In this document: in pieces, positions 1 to 7,639 of the stretch
Position numbering within the stretch: the stretch's first letter is position 1
Layout: the number at the start of each line of letters is the position of its first letter
Assembly: GCA_965197865.1 (NCBI GenBank)
Contig: CBDANZ010000003.1
Span: 434,001-498,000, forward strand
Length of the DNA: 64,000 nt
Direction of reading: 5' to 3'
Source of the DNA: CBDANZ01 sp965197865
GTDB taxonomy: Bacteria > Acidobacteriota > Vicinamibacteria > Vicinamibacterales > CAVVIG01
Notes under the pieces: model-generated
What the model was told of the DNA's origin: nothing
What the model saw: only the letters and a program-made list of their open reading frames with translations
The model's database searches: none
Translations under genes and position numbers: made by a program

Positions 1-509
1 CCGTTGTCGGCAGCCGCCCGGAGGTCAGTCATAAATCGACGGCCGCTGACCGTGGAGTAGACCTTGTATGTCGCCGAAAAGATCATGTCGCTGAGTGGCA
101 GCGATGGCCGACCCCGTTTGTATTCAGGCGACGGCACATCGGCCACGAGATCGCGGAGCAGCGCGCAGAACTGCGACTTCTCCGTCATCTGCGCCCGGTT
201 GTAGGCGGGCCAGTCCTGCGGGTAGGTCACGCGGGCCGCACGAGTCTCAACCATCGTGCCATCTGGCGTCGTCTCCCGCCTCAAATAGAACTCGACCGCG
301 TAGCCGTGCTTGCAGGTCTGCCCGCGCAGTTCGTAATCAGGGCAGTTGCAAATGAACTGCTCGCTGTTCTCCTGCACGACGGTGTAGCGCGTGACGTTGA
401 CCGTCTGCGAGGGCACCGAGAAGGTCGCCATACCCTTGCGGATGATCCGCGCCGTCGCCGCCAGTGTCAGCCCCCGCTGCCTGCGTCCGTCCGTGGCGTC
501 ATTCAACAT
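1..509 (-). CDS. Transposase N-terminal part with SWIM zinc finger (partial)
   Basis: The reading frame opens at an ATG at 509 and runs off the left window edge, so about 169 residues are visible. Residues about 45-75 carry a SWIM-type pattern (CNCPDYE, then CKHGYAVEF), a CxC-xn-CxH zinc-binding arrangement. It is followed by a conserved stretch that includes VTYPQDWPAYN and GRPSLPLSDMIF. This order is familiar from DDE transposases that carry an N-terminal SWIM finger; the catalytic domain would lie beyond the edge. Family assignment is from memory of the motif order. The gene faces left, away from the small DNA-binding protein gene at 596, and palindromes lie between the two. Confidence 0.65.
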   Translation of the reverse strand, partial: MLNDATDGRRQRGLTLAATARIIRKGMATFSVPSQTVNVTRYTVVQENSEQFICNCPDYELRGQTCKHGYAVEFYLRRETTPDGTMVETRAARVTYPQDWPAYNRAQMTEKSQFCALLRDLVADVPSPEYKRGRPSLPLSDMIFSATYKVYSTVSGRRFMTDLRAAADN

Positions 510-517
510 AGCCACAT

Positions 518-575
518 TGTAGCTACATTGTTACTACTCTGTCAACAAGTATTTTGTAGTTGCAATGTAGCCACA
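518..575. promoter_or_regulatory. Paired operator-like palindromes between divergent genes
   Basis: TGTAGCTACA (518-527) is a perfect 10-base palindrome. TGTAGCCACA (566-575) is a near copy 48 bases away. The flanks also match in inverted orientation (ATTGTAGCTACATTG against ATTGTGGCTACATTG). Ribbon-helix-helix repressors bind short paired palindromes of this kind, and a small ribbon-helix-helix-like protein starts at 596, 20 bases downstream. Autoregulation of that gene and control of the divergent transposase is an inference. Confidence 0.5.
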
Positions 576-595
576 ATAGGGTTACAGTGTGAACA

Positions 596-775
596 ATGGC
601 GAAATCTCCAAAGAAGAGCCCTGCCAAGGTGGTTAAGGGCGATGTCGTCAGGATGCGCGTTACCACAGAGCAGAAGCGCGCCCTTGAGGACGCTGCGGCG
701 CGCGCTGGACTTGAGCTATCGCAGTGGCTCAGACAAACGGCGCTTCGTGCTGCCGGAGCGTTGCCAGGGCCGTGA
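596..775 (+). CDS. Small ribbon-helix-helix (Arc/CopG or MobC-like) protein
   Basis: This is a 59-residue basic protein. After a Lys-rich N-terminus comes a short beta-strand-like segment (VVRMRVT), then two helices (EQKRALEDAAARAG and LSQWLRQTALRAAG) in the order beta-alpha-alpha typical of CopG/Arc-type or MobC-like DNA-binding proteins. Such proteins repress their own promoters or act in plasmid mobilisation relaxosomes. The paired palindromes just upstream fit autoregulation. Without a relaxase in view, a regulatory role in a small mobile element is the safer reading. Confidence 0.6.
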   Translation: MAKSPKKSPAKVVKGDVVRMRVTTEQKRALEDAAARAGLELSQWLRQTALRAAGALPGP

Positions 776-822
776 CTCCCGCCTAGGTTGCAGCCGGACA
801 GCGAAATGCACGATAGTTCGGT

Positions 823-916
823 TGGCGGCGGGGAAGGGATTCGGACCCTTGGAACGTGTGCTAGCACGTTCGGTCGTTTTTAAGACGACTCCAATAGACC
901 TCTCTGGCACCCCGCC
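823..916 (-). tRNA. Class II tRNA with UAA anticodon and serine-type body
   Basis: The minus strand folds into a full cloverleaf. The acceptor stem GGCGGGG pairs with CCCCGCC, the D-stem is CCA/TGG, and the anticodon stem GTCGT/ACGAC encloses the loop CTTAAAA (anticodon TAA, reading UUA, Leu). A 7-bp variable arm (GAACGTG/CACGTTC) and a T arm AAGGG-TCCGAAT-CCCTT follow. CCA is encoded (823-825). The discriminator base is G73, with G1-C72, G2-C71 and C11-G24, features of bacterial tRNA-Ser. Bacterial tRNA-Leu normally has A73. So the anticodon says leucine while the body looks like serine. It lies in the mobile segment next to the ribbon-helix-helix gene. Confidence 0.75.
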
Positions 917-932
917 GCTTTTTTTCTCCTTC

Positions 933-1403
933 CTAGAACGGAATATCGCCGTCGAACTGAATATCGTCGTCCGTTGTTACCCCTGTCGGTCTACTGGAAA
1001 CCTTTCGCCAAATCTTGACGTCGACTGGCGGAGTCCCCATCCTCCCGGTCGTCGTTATAAACTCTTTGGCGGCCACCAGCCGATTCAGAACCGACAACAC
1101 CGAAGCATCCGGGTTCTTCAAGTCGCCAAGCGACACACCCAGCCATTCAACCTGCTCCTTGAATGTCTTCAGGGTCCAATAGTGTTTGCTTGGGGCCGCG
1201 GTTCGGACGGCCTCAGTCAGGCCCATCGAGTCCTCAACGTTCTCGCCGCAGAGCATCGCCAGCGCGGTCACAGCCCTGCGCAACTGAATCGATTCTTCGT
1301 CTGCCGTTCTTGCCTGGGACGCAGCTTTCGTCTTGCGGGCCATGGCGTCGGTGAGATCCTTCTTCGCCTGCTCGAATGCTTGCCGATAGGTTTTTTCAGT
1401 CAT
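933..1403 (-). CDS. Hypothetical protein of the left mobile segment
   Basis: This is a 156-residue soluble protein that I do not recognise. The N-terminal third is rich in Lys, Arg, Ala and Glu and probably helical (residues 1-45). The C-terminus is acidic (TTDDDIQFDGDIPF), reminiscent of tails that contact SSB-like or replication proteins, but that is only a resemblance. The frame is open from an ATG at 1403 to a stop at 933 and has coherent composition, so it looks coding. It belongs to the same accessory block as the transposase and odd tRNA. Confidence 0.55.
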   Translation of the reverse strand: MTEKTYRQAFEQAKKDLTDAMARKTKAASQARTADEESIQLRRAVTALAMLCGENVEDSMGLTEAVRTAAPSKHYWTLKTFKEQVEWLGVSLGDLKNPDASVLSVLNRLVAAKEFITTTGRMGTPPVDVKIWRKVSSRPTGVTTDDDIQFDGDIPF

Positions 1404-1437
1404 GCCAACAGAGATAGGCTACCACACGCCAACAAGT

Positions 1438-1635
1438 ATGCCAAACACTAAGCCACAAACACAGAAAAATGACGGAAACATGTGGATTCTGGCCATTCGA
1501 GACGCCGAGGCGAGGGTGTCAAAGGTCGAGCGCGAGCGCGCAAGACTGCGAACGGCCATCCGCATGATGAAGCGGCAGGTGAAGGATCGCGCGCCTTGGC
1601 CTACGGCAGATCACGCCAAGCGAGCCGGTCGATGA
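1438..1635 (+). CDS. Small coiled-coil hypothetical protein
   Basis: This is a 65-residue Lys/Arg-rich product with a heptad-like stretch (RDAEARVSKVERERARLRTA) suggesting a short coiled coil. An upstream in-frame ATG at 1402 overlaps the start of the divergent gene at 1403, so the ATG at 1438 is preferred. No family is recognised. It could be a real accessory gene or chance, and confidence is low because of size. Confidence 0.35.
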   Translation: MPNTKPQTQKNDGNMWILAIRDAEARVSKVERERARLRTAIRMMKRQVKDRAPWPTADHAKRAGR

Positions 1636-1683
1636 GGGTTATTGGGCAGGCTGACGGTTTTATGGGCAGGGAGCCCTTAAAAG

Positions 1684-2042
1684 GCAAAGCCACGGATAGG
1701 TGAAGAGCCTCGGGTCGTCGAGCGAAAGGACGATCGGGTCCTCGACCTGGATCGCAGTGACCGTTTTCAGCCGCCGCGACAGGTTCTGCTCGGCGGCCGG
1801 CGCATCGATGTACCAAGGTTCGCCGTAGAAGTCCTGAGCGAGGCCGGTTCCTTCGGTGTGGTAGTGGTACTTGATCTGCACGAACCACGCCACTGCAGGC
1901 CGGCGAACCGATCGTCGCCAGCGCTCGAAAGCTGGGCGTCCACGCGCGGCTGCAGCACAGGGGCGGGCACGCCGACAAATGCCGCTGCCAGGAGCACGGC
2001 GTTCAGGCGGACCTTCCCCGCGAGCGCGTGACGGGGGGTCAC
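1684..2042 (-). pseudogene. DUF4159-domain protein, frameshifted and truncated
   Basis: A GTG at 2042 overlaps the stop of the upstream TPR gene, showing it was the next gene of that operon. The first about 45 codons encode a signal-peptide-like segment. Then the frame shifts near 1880, and the other frame gives a DUF4159 N-terminus (FVQIKYHYHTEG, then AAEQNLSRRLKTVTAI and PRLFTYPWLCL). Similarity stops at about 1684, where the mobile-type sequence of the window's left end begins. The gene is therefore both frameshifted and cut. DUF4159 proteins are secreted or membrane-associated and often accompany peptidase and TPR genes in Acidobacteriota-like genomes. Confidence 0.6.
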
Positions 2043-4606
2043 GGTCGCGTCTCCGCCAGCTTCAACAGCAGCTCCTGCGCACGTTGGTAGCTCGGCGCAA
2101 TCTCGAGCGCCGCGAGCGTCTGTTTCCGCGCTTCGGCACGCCTCCCACTCCTGAAATAACTCTCGGCCAGATCCGTGTGGGCCAATGCCTGATCCACAGG
2201 CCCGAGCGCCACTACCGCCCGGAACTCGCGGATCGCCGCTTCCGCATCGTCGCGCTGCATGGCGAGACGGCCAAGAGTGGCGTGCGCGTCGGCATCGAAC
2301 GGATCGATGGCGACGATTCGTTCGTAGACGGGACGCGTGCGCGCCGGATCCGCCACGCCGGAAACTTTCATCACTCTGGCGAGCTCACGCGCCGCCTTGA
2401 TGTTGTTGAAATCGGCCGCAAGCACGGCCTGAAGCGCCGAGATGACTCGCGCCGAATCCTTACGCTCGATCGCGATTTGGGCGATCTGAAGGTTCGGGCT
2501 GTCATCGCCGGTCGCCATCGGCGCGAGCTGGGCCGCCCGCTCGAAAGCTTCCAGCGCCTCGTCGAGCTCGTCGCCCCTGCGAAGCGCGTGGCCGAGGACC
2601 AGCTGCACCGGGTAGCTCTGCGGGTTGGTGGCGGCCAGCGCGCGCAGCGCGTCGAGAGGCAGCCGCCGGAGGTCGGCGGCCGCCACGGGCGCTTTGAGCG
2701 TCGCCTGCAGCGCGCCGAACCGACGCTCGAGGGTTCGATCGAAGTCCACCTGGATCCGGTCGAAGTCGCTGTTCAGCGCAGCCTTCAACGCCGCATCCGT
2801 ATCCAGCCCCTGCCCATAGGCACGAAGCAACCGGTGCAGTCCCTCATCGCCGAAAGTCGCGACGAGGTGCTCGACGAGCAACGAGGCCTCGTAGTACGCG
2901 AGCGAGATGGTTTGCGGGTTCTGGAACGAGGCGTTCAGGTCGCTGAGCTTGATCGTTTCGCCGCGGTTCAGCAGGGCGGCGAAGGCGAGGTCCATGCCGC
3001 GGCCCCATTCGCGACGCTGTAGCGTTTCCTCGTAGACCGAGATGCCCTCGGTGAGCCAGCGCGGCACCCGCTGGTCCGACATCTGGAGCGTGACCACGTG
3101 GGCCAGTTCATGCCAGAGGGTCGCTTCCCACTGGAACTCACCCGGTCGGGCTCTGGGCGAATCCATCGTCACCACGCGGCCGAAGCAGGCGCCGAGCGCG
3201 CCGATCATGCCCGGCAGCCCGACGTTGCGTACCGCGAAGTCGTCGTGTTTCGGGAAGATCTCGATGAGAATCGGCCCCTGCGGTGTGAACTGATACCGCT
3301 TGGACAAGATCCCGAGCGCCTGCTTAGCGAGCGACAGCGCGTAGTGCTCCAGCACCGGCGCCTCATCCTTGTGCAGGCGCAGCACGATGTCGCCGTCCTT
3401 CACCGTGACGAACGTGTCGAGCGTGTCCATCATCTGGAGCAGGTTGAACGTGACGACGTCGTAGCCATTGAGCGCGAAGGACGCCTCCAACGCCTTGCGC
3501 GCGCCCGGTTCGTCGCCGGTCCGAAGCAGGTGGACGCCGAGGTCCGCGAGTGCGCGCTGGTTGCGCGGATCAAGCGCGAGCGCGCGGCGGACGAGCGTCA
3601 CCGCCTCGTCGAACCGGTAGTTGTGCGCGGCGAGCTCGCCGGCAACCCGGTAGACCTCTGCGTAGGTTGGCGCAATCGCCAGAGTCTCGGCGACTTGGGC
3701 CTCAAATTCGGATTGTTTGTCCTCAACGTAGGCCAGCCCCGCGAGCAGCGCGTGCGCCTCGAGACTCGACGGGTTGACCGAGAGCGCCTTCTGCAATAAC
3801 TGCCGCGCCTCGTCGCGCGCGCCGGCGTCGGCGGCCTGGCCCGCCAGAAACACGTGCGTGCCGACGTCGGATGGGTTGACCTCGAGAGCTTTCCTGGCGA
3901 TGGCGATAGCCGCCGGCGGATTGTCGTCCACGAGCGCTCGCGCAAGACCCAGCATGGCCGGCACGTAGCTCGGAGCGTCCTTGAGGACCATCTGGAACGA
4001 CTTCACCGCCTCCGCTTTCTGCTGCTTGTCGAGGAAGAGCTCGCCCCAGGCTGTGTTGATGGCCGCGTCGCGAGGCGCGGCGGCAGCGGCATCCCGATAC
4101 GCGGCGTGGGCGTCCTCCACTCGACCGAGCACGTAGAGAGCGCGCCCGGCTCGCGCCAGTTCGGCGGCATCGGAGGCCACCGACGCCCTCACGGCTACGC
4201 GCGCAAGCACCGCCGCCCCGTCCGAGCGGCCCAGCATCTGGAGCAGCAGTCCGAGCTCCAGCGCCGGCTCACTCGACGGCGCGCGTGCCGCGGCCGGTCG
4301 CAGCGCCGCCTCCGCTTCCGGGTACCGGCCTCGGGCAATCATGGCGCGTGCGTTCACCGTGACCACGGCCGGGTCTTGTTGATCGAGTTGGCTCGTGAGC
4401 GACGCAACCTCGTCGTAGCGTCCTTCGAGCAAGGCGCGCGTGGCGGCCTGCAAGCCTGTCGCCGACCGGCGCGACGACTGTGCGATCGCACCGGGAAGCA
4501 GGGCGAGAAGGACGAGCACGATCGCAAGTCCGAGGGCGGGGGCGAGACGTGAGATCTCAAAAGCTGAGTCTGTGCGCGCCGGGCCGCGACGGAGCAGGCG
4601 CATCAT
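2039..4606 (-). CDS. TPR-repeat protein with gluzincin (MA-family) peptidase domain
   Basis: This is an 855-residue protein that starts at tandem ATGs at 4606/4603. It has an N-terminal hydrophobic segment (residues about 20-45), so it is probably anchored in or exported across the membrane. Residues about 45-400 form many TPR units. A zinc peptidase core follows, with HELAH (about 496-500) and a downstream Glu in WLTEGISVYEE, the HExxH...E arrangement of gluzincins. More TPRs fill the C-terminus. The family is common as 'peptidase MA family' proteins; substrates are unknown. Its stop overlaps the start of the broken DUF4159 gene, indicating translational coupling. A longer upstream open frame overlaps the methyltransferase gene and is not needed. 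Confidence 0.85.
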   Translation of the reverse strand: MMRLLRRGPARTDSAFEISRLAPALGLAIVLVLLALLPGAIAQSSRRSATGLQAATRALLEGRYDEVASLTSQLDQQDPAVVTVNARAMIARGRYPEAEAALRPAAARAPSSEPALELGLLLQMLGRSDGAAVLARVAVRASVASDAAELARAGRALYVLGRVEDAHAAYRDAAAAAPRDAAINTAWGELFLDKQQKAEAVKSFQMVLKDAPSYVPAMLGLARALVDDNPPAAIAIARKALEVNPSDVGTHVFLAGQAADAGARDEARQLLQKALSVNPSSLEAHALLAGLAYVEDKQSEFEAQVAETLAIAPTYAEVYRVAGELAAHNYRFDEAVTLVRRALALDPRNQRALADLGVHLLRTGDEPGARKALEASFALNGYDVVTFNLLQMMDTLDTFVTVKDGDIVLRLHKDEAPVLEHYALSLAKQALGILSKRYQFTPQGPILIEIFPKHDDFAVRNVGLPGMIGALGACFGRVVTMDSPRARPGEFQWEATLWHELAHVVTLQMSDQRVPRWLTEGISVYEETLQRREWGRGMDLAFAALLNRGETIKLSDLNASFQNPQTISLAYYEASLLVEHLVATFGDEGLHRLLRAYGQGLDTDAALKAALNSDFDRIQVDFDRTLERRFGALQATLKAPVAAADLRRLPLDALRALAATNPQSYPVQLVLGHALRRGDELDEALEAFERAAQLAPMATGDDSPNLQIAQIAIERKDSARVISALQAVLAADFNNIKAARELARVMKVSGVADPARTRPVYERIVAIDPFDADAHATLGRLAMQRDDAEAAIREFRAVVALGPVDQALAHTDLAESYFRSGRRAEARKQTLAALEIAPSYQRAQELLLKLAETRP

Positions 4607-4662
4607 GTTGATTTGTATTATATCTGGAGGGGCCGGACCCGCTCGTGCGATCCCGGGGCGTT

Positions 4663-5166
4663 TCAATCGCGCCGTCGGCTCGCCAACAACGCACGGTTCT
4701 CCGCGGCAATTCGCTTCAGCATCAGGATCCCAAACAATCCCGTCGCGAGAGGTCCGAACAGACGCGCGCCCGTCATCAGCGCCACGGCGACCAATTCCCC
4801 GACGACCGCGACGTAATTCGGATGACGCATCCACCTGTACGGACCGGACTCGACGAGCCGGGAGCCAGGTACGACGATGACACGAAACGTCCAGAATGGA
4901 CCGAGCGATCGGATCGCCCACCACTTCAGCGATTTCGCGAGCACGAAGAGGGTCGCACCGACCGCGACAAACACGGGGGGCGTGGCTCCCCGCACAGCGC
5001 CTTCGGCGATCATCGCCATAAACACAGCCGGATATGCGACCTGCATGGCGCCATACACGTCGTCGTCTGGTTCGACGCCGCCGTCGGCGCGCTGCGCCCG
5101 CTCGTTGCGCGCCGCACGCCGCGCCTCGACGAGCATGAAGCCGAACACCAGCACGAATATCACCAC
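4663..5166 (-). CDS. Isoprenylcysteine carboxyl methyltransferase-like membrane methyltransferase
   Basis: This protein has about 167 residues and several membrane segments. The C-terminal ICMT/PEMT signature is visible (SGPYRWMRHPNYVAVVGE, followed by an R/E-rich end with ENRALL). Family members methylate small lipophilic acceptors or protein cysteines at the membrane, using S-adenosylmethionine. The GTG at 5166 lies 5 bases after the stop of the flavin reductase gene, so it appears to be the third gene of the ketosynthase-reductase group. That context suggests methylation of a polyketide- or lipid-like product. The start codon could also be the next GTG at 5163. Confidence 0.75.
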   Translation of the reverse strand: MVIFVLVFGFMLVEARRAARNERAQRADGGVEPDDDVYGAMQVAYPAVFMAMIAEGAVRGATPPVFVAVGATLFVLAKSLKWWAIRSLGPFWTFRVIVVPGSRLVESGPYRWMRHPNYVAVVGELVAVALMTGARLFGPLATGLFGILMLKRIAAENRALLASRRRD

Positions 5167-5171
5167 TTCTG

Positions 5172-6338
5172 TCAGGTCTGAGCCAGGTCGCAGTCGCCGG
5201 CCCGCGCGATGAGCGCGCGTACGAGCTCGGGCAGAAGACGCGCGCCCGTTGCAGCCGCGCGAACCGCCCCTGGCGACGCGACCAACGCGCGCAGTGCGCG
5301 GTTGAACCGCCACTTGGCGGCGAATTCTTTCCGCCGCGCCGCCGCCAGCCGCACGTGGACGTCGGCCCACCCGTGCTCGAGCGATTCAAGCGCCGCCACG
5401 GCCGCCAACTCACCGCCCCGGATCGCGAACCGCAAGCCGTCTCCGGTCAGCGGATCGATGAAGCCGGCGGCGTCGCCCGCCAGGATGAGACCGTCGATCA
5501 TGTCGTGGGCAACCTCGACGGCGAGGGGTCCGAGCATGACGGGCGGCCGTACCGCTTCGCGTCCTCCAAGCCGATCGCGCAGCAGAGGCTCCGCCCCGAT
5601 CTCGCGCCGCAAGAGCGCGGCCGGGTCTCGCAGATCGTGGTCGCCGCCGCTCGACGGCTTCACCAGGCACACGTTGGTCAACCCGTCGGCGACCTGCGCA
5701 ACACCGATGTACCGTCCGCCTCGGATGTGCATCTCTCCCACCGACCCGAAGGCCTTGCACCCTTCGAAGTAGGCGCCGATCGCCCAGCGCCTGTGGCGCG
5801 CCGGATGGCGCGACAGGCGGAGCCCGAACGCGAGCGAGGAATGTCGTCCATCTGCGGCGATCACCACGCGAGCGCGCAGCGGACGAGACGAACCATTGAC
5901 ACCAATGGTGACGCCTTCGACCACCGTTCGGCCGCGTCGGTCGCCCACGAGCGCCTCGCGAGCGACAACCCCGGAGTCGAACGACGCGCCCGCTGCGAGA
6001 GCCTGCTGTAGAAGCATCCAATCGAAATCCCGTCGGCTCAGAGCTAGGCCGTAACGATTGTGGGGATACCGGCCGTCGATCGCCACGCCGCCTTCACCGG
6101 TGACGAGCATGCCGTCGATCCGAACCGCGCGCTCTTCGACCCCTGCCGACAACCCCAGGCGGCGAAGGAGCGCCAGGGTGCCCGGGTTGATGGTGTCGCC
6201 GCACAGCTTGTCGCGTGGAAAGATCGCGCGATCGACGATGTGGACGCGCGCGCCCGCGCGCGCAAGGACGGTGGCGGCGATACTGCCCGCCGGTCCCGCT
6301 CCTACGGCAAGAACATCTAGCACTTGCCGTACCGCCAC
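5172..6338 (-). CDS. FAD-dependent oxidoreductase, geranylgeranyl-reductase type
   Basis: This 388-residue protein has a Rossmann nucleotide-binding motif at the N-terminus (AVGAGPAGSIAATVLARAG), then PRDKLCGDTINPGTL and, in the second half, GLILAGDAAGFIDPLTGDGL. These are the three hallmark blocks of the geranylgeranyl reductase / PHBH-like flavoprotein family, which reduces polyprenyl chains or hydroxylates lipid-like substrates. The GTG start at 6338 directly abuts the TAG of the ketosynthase gene, so the two are co-translated. Its likely substrate is the ketosynthase product. Confidence 0.8.
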   Translation of the reverse strand: MAVRQVLDVLAVGAGPAGSIAATVLARAGARVHIVDRAIFPRDKLCGDTINPGTLALLRRLGLSAGVEERAVRIDGMLVTGEGGVAIDGRYPHNRYGLALSRRDFDWMLLQQALAAGASFDSGVVAREALVGDRRGRTVVEGVTIGVNGSSRPLRARVVIAADGRHSSLAFGLRLSRHPARHRRWAIGAYFEGCKAFGSVGEMHIRGGRYIGVAQVADGLTNVCLVKPSSGGDHDLRDPAALLRREIGAEPLLRDRLGGREAVRPPVMLGPLAVEVAHDMIDGLILAGDAAGFIDPLTGDGLRFAIRGGELAAVAALESLEHGWADVHVRLAAARRKEFAAKWRFNRALRALVASPGAVRAAATGARLLPELVRALIARAGDCDLAQT

Positions 6339-7625
6339 CTACCGTACCGCACCAATGACGATGGCGCTGTTCTTCGATCCAAACCCGAAGCAGTTGCAGA
6401 GCGCCGCCTGGACGTGCGACGGCCGGCCGTGATTGGGCACGTAATCGAGATCGCACGCCGGATCCGGATCTGACTGGTTGATGGTCGGCGGCAGGAACTC
6501 GTTCGCCATGGCCAGCGCGGCGGTCACGATGCCGGCCGCACCGCTGGCGCCCTGCGGATGACCAATCATCGACTTCACCGACGATCCTGGCAGCCGATCG
6601 GCGTGGTCGCCAAACGCCTCACGGATCGACCGGGATTCGACCGCATCGTTGAGCACTGTCGACGTCCCGTGGTAGCTCACATACCCGATCTGTTCGCGCG
6701 CGTAACCCGATTTCTCGATGGCCAGCGAGATTGCTCGAACGATTTGCTCGCCGTCTGGCGCCAGCTGCACGCGGTGATATGCATCGCAGGTCGAGCCGTA
6801 CCCGTCAATCGACGCGTAGATCGGCGCGCCCCTGGCGCGCGCCCGATCTTCCCGCTCGACGACCACCATCCACGCGCCCTCGCCGAGCACGAACCCATCG
6901 CGCCCGCGGTCGAACGGCCGCGACGCCCACGCCGGGCGCTCGTTGTACGCCGTCGAGACAACGCGCATCCGCGAGAAGCCGAACATCATGCCGGGCGTGA
7001 CGCACGCATCGGCGCCGCCAGAAAGGAGCACCTCGGCTTCCCCCGACCGAACGAGCGCCGCCGCGTAGCCAATGGCGTCGGTCGAGCTCGTGCAGCCGCA
7101 CGACAGCACATGGCTGATCCCGTGTAGTCGCAGCGAGATAGAAATCTCGCTCGACAACATGCCGACAATCGAAATAGGAATCGCGTAGGGTGTGACCTTG
7201 CGTCCGCGCTCGACGAAGAATTCATAGTACTGCCGCTCGCCGACATCGATGCCGCCGCCGCCGCTGCCGATGATGACCCCTGCATCCCGCTCGCCGAGCG
7301 CTAGGCCAGCATCGCGCCAGGCTTCGCGCGCGGCAATCACCGCAACCAGTGCGGCGCGCGAGTATCGCTTCGGATCCGCACGATAGCCCGAATCCCACAG
7401 GTCGTCGCCCTCAATCGACAACGCGTCGTCGATCGTCACGCCCGGCACCGGCGCCGCAACACGGCAGGCGAATTCGCTCGCATCGAAGTCGGCAATCGCG
7501 CGGGTCGCGCTGCATCCGCGGCTGACGGAATCCCAGAAGCGATGCCGCCCGACCCCGAAGGGCGACACGGCACCAATCCCGGAGATGACGACGCGCGGGC
7601 CGCCAGTGTGACGCATAACTACCAT
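6339..7625 (-). CDS. Beta-ketoacyl-[ACP] synthase (FabF-like)
   Basis: This is a 428-residue protein of KAS II length. It carries the complete Cys-His-His triad of elongating ketosynthases: the nucleophile in SCGCTSSTDA (about residue 177), then YHGTST (about 319) and SMIGHPQGASGA (about 352), with the glycine-rich end NCFGFGSKNSAI. The active-site context differs from housekeeping FabF, and it sits with a flavin reductase and a methyltransferase rather than with fab genes. It therefore more likely builds a specialised polyketide or lipid. No acyl carrier protein gene is seen nearby. Confidence 0.85.
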   Translation of the reverse strand: MVVMRHTGGPRVVISGIGAVSPFGVGRHRFWDSVSRGCSATRAIADFDASEFACRVAAPVPGVTIDDALSIEGDDLWDSGYRADPKRYSRAALVAVIAAREAWRDAGLALGERDAGVIIGSGGGGIDVGERQYYEFFVERGRKVTPYAIPISIVGMLSSEISISLRLHGISHVLSCGCTSSTDAIGYAAALVRSGEAEVLLSGGADACVTPGMMFGFSRMRVVSTAYNERPAWASRPFDRGRDGFVLGEGAWMVVVEREDRARARGAPIYASIDGYGSTCDAYHRVQLAPDGEQIVRAISLAIEKSGYAREQIGYVSYHGTSTVLNDAVESRSIREAFGDHADRLPGSSVKSMIGHPQGASGAAGIVTAALAMANEFLPPTINQSDPDPACDLDYVPNHGRPSHVQAALCNCFGFGSKNSAIVIGAVR

Positions 7626-7639
7626 ATCCTATTGAGTCA

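Noticed and set aside
823..916. tRNA-Sec (selC) for the selenoproteins
   Set aside because: The anticodon is UAA rather than UCA, and the acceptor/T stems are the ordinary 7/5 pairs, so it does not read UGA.
306..1451. Long plus-strand open frame of 381 codons
   Set aside because: It runs antisense through the tRNA and the 156-residue minus-strand gene, and its composition is typical of GC-rich shadow frames.
4607..5413. N-terminal extension of the TPR/peptidase frame up to 5413
   Set aside because: It overlaps the ICMT-like methyltransferase and part of the flavin reductase in another frame; the tandem ATG at 4606 precedes a clear membrane segment.
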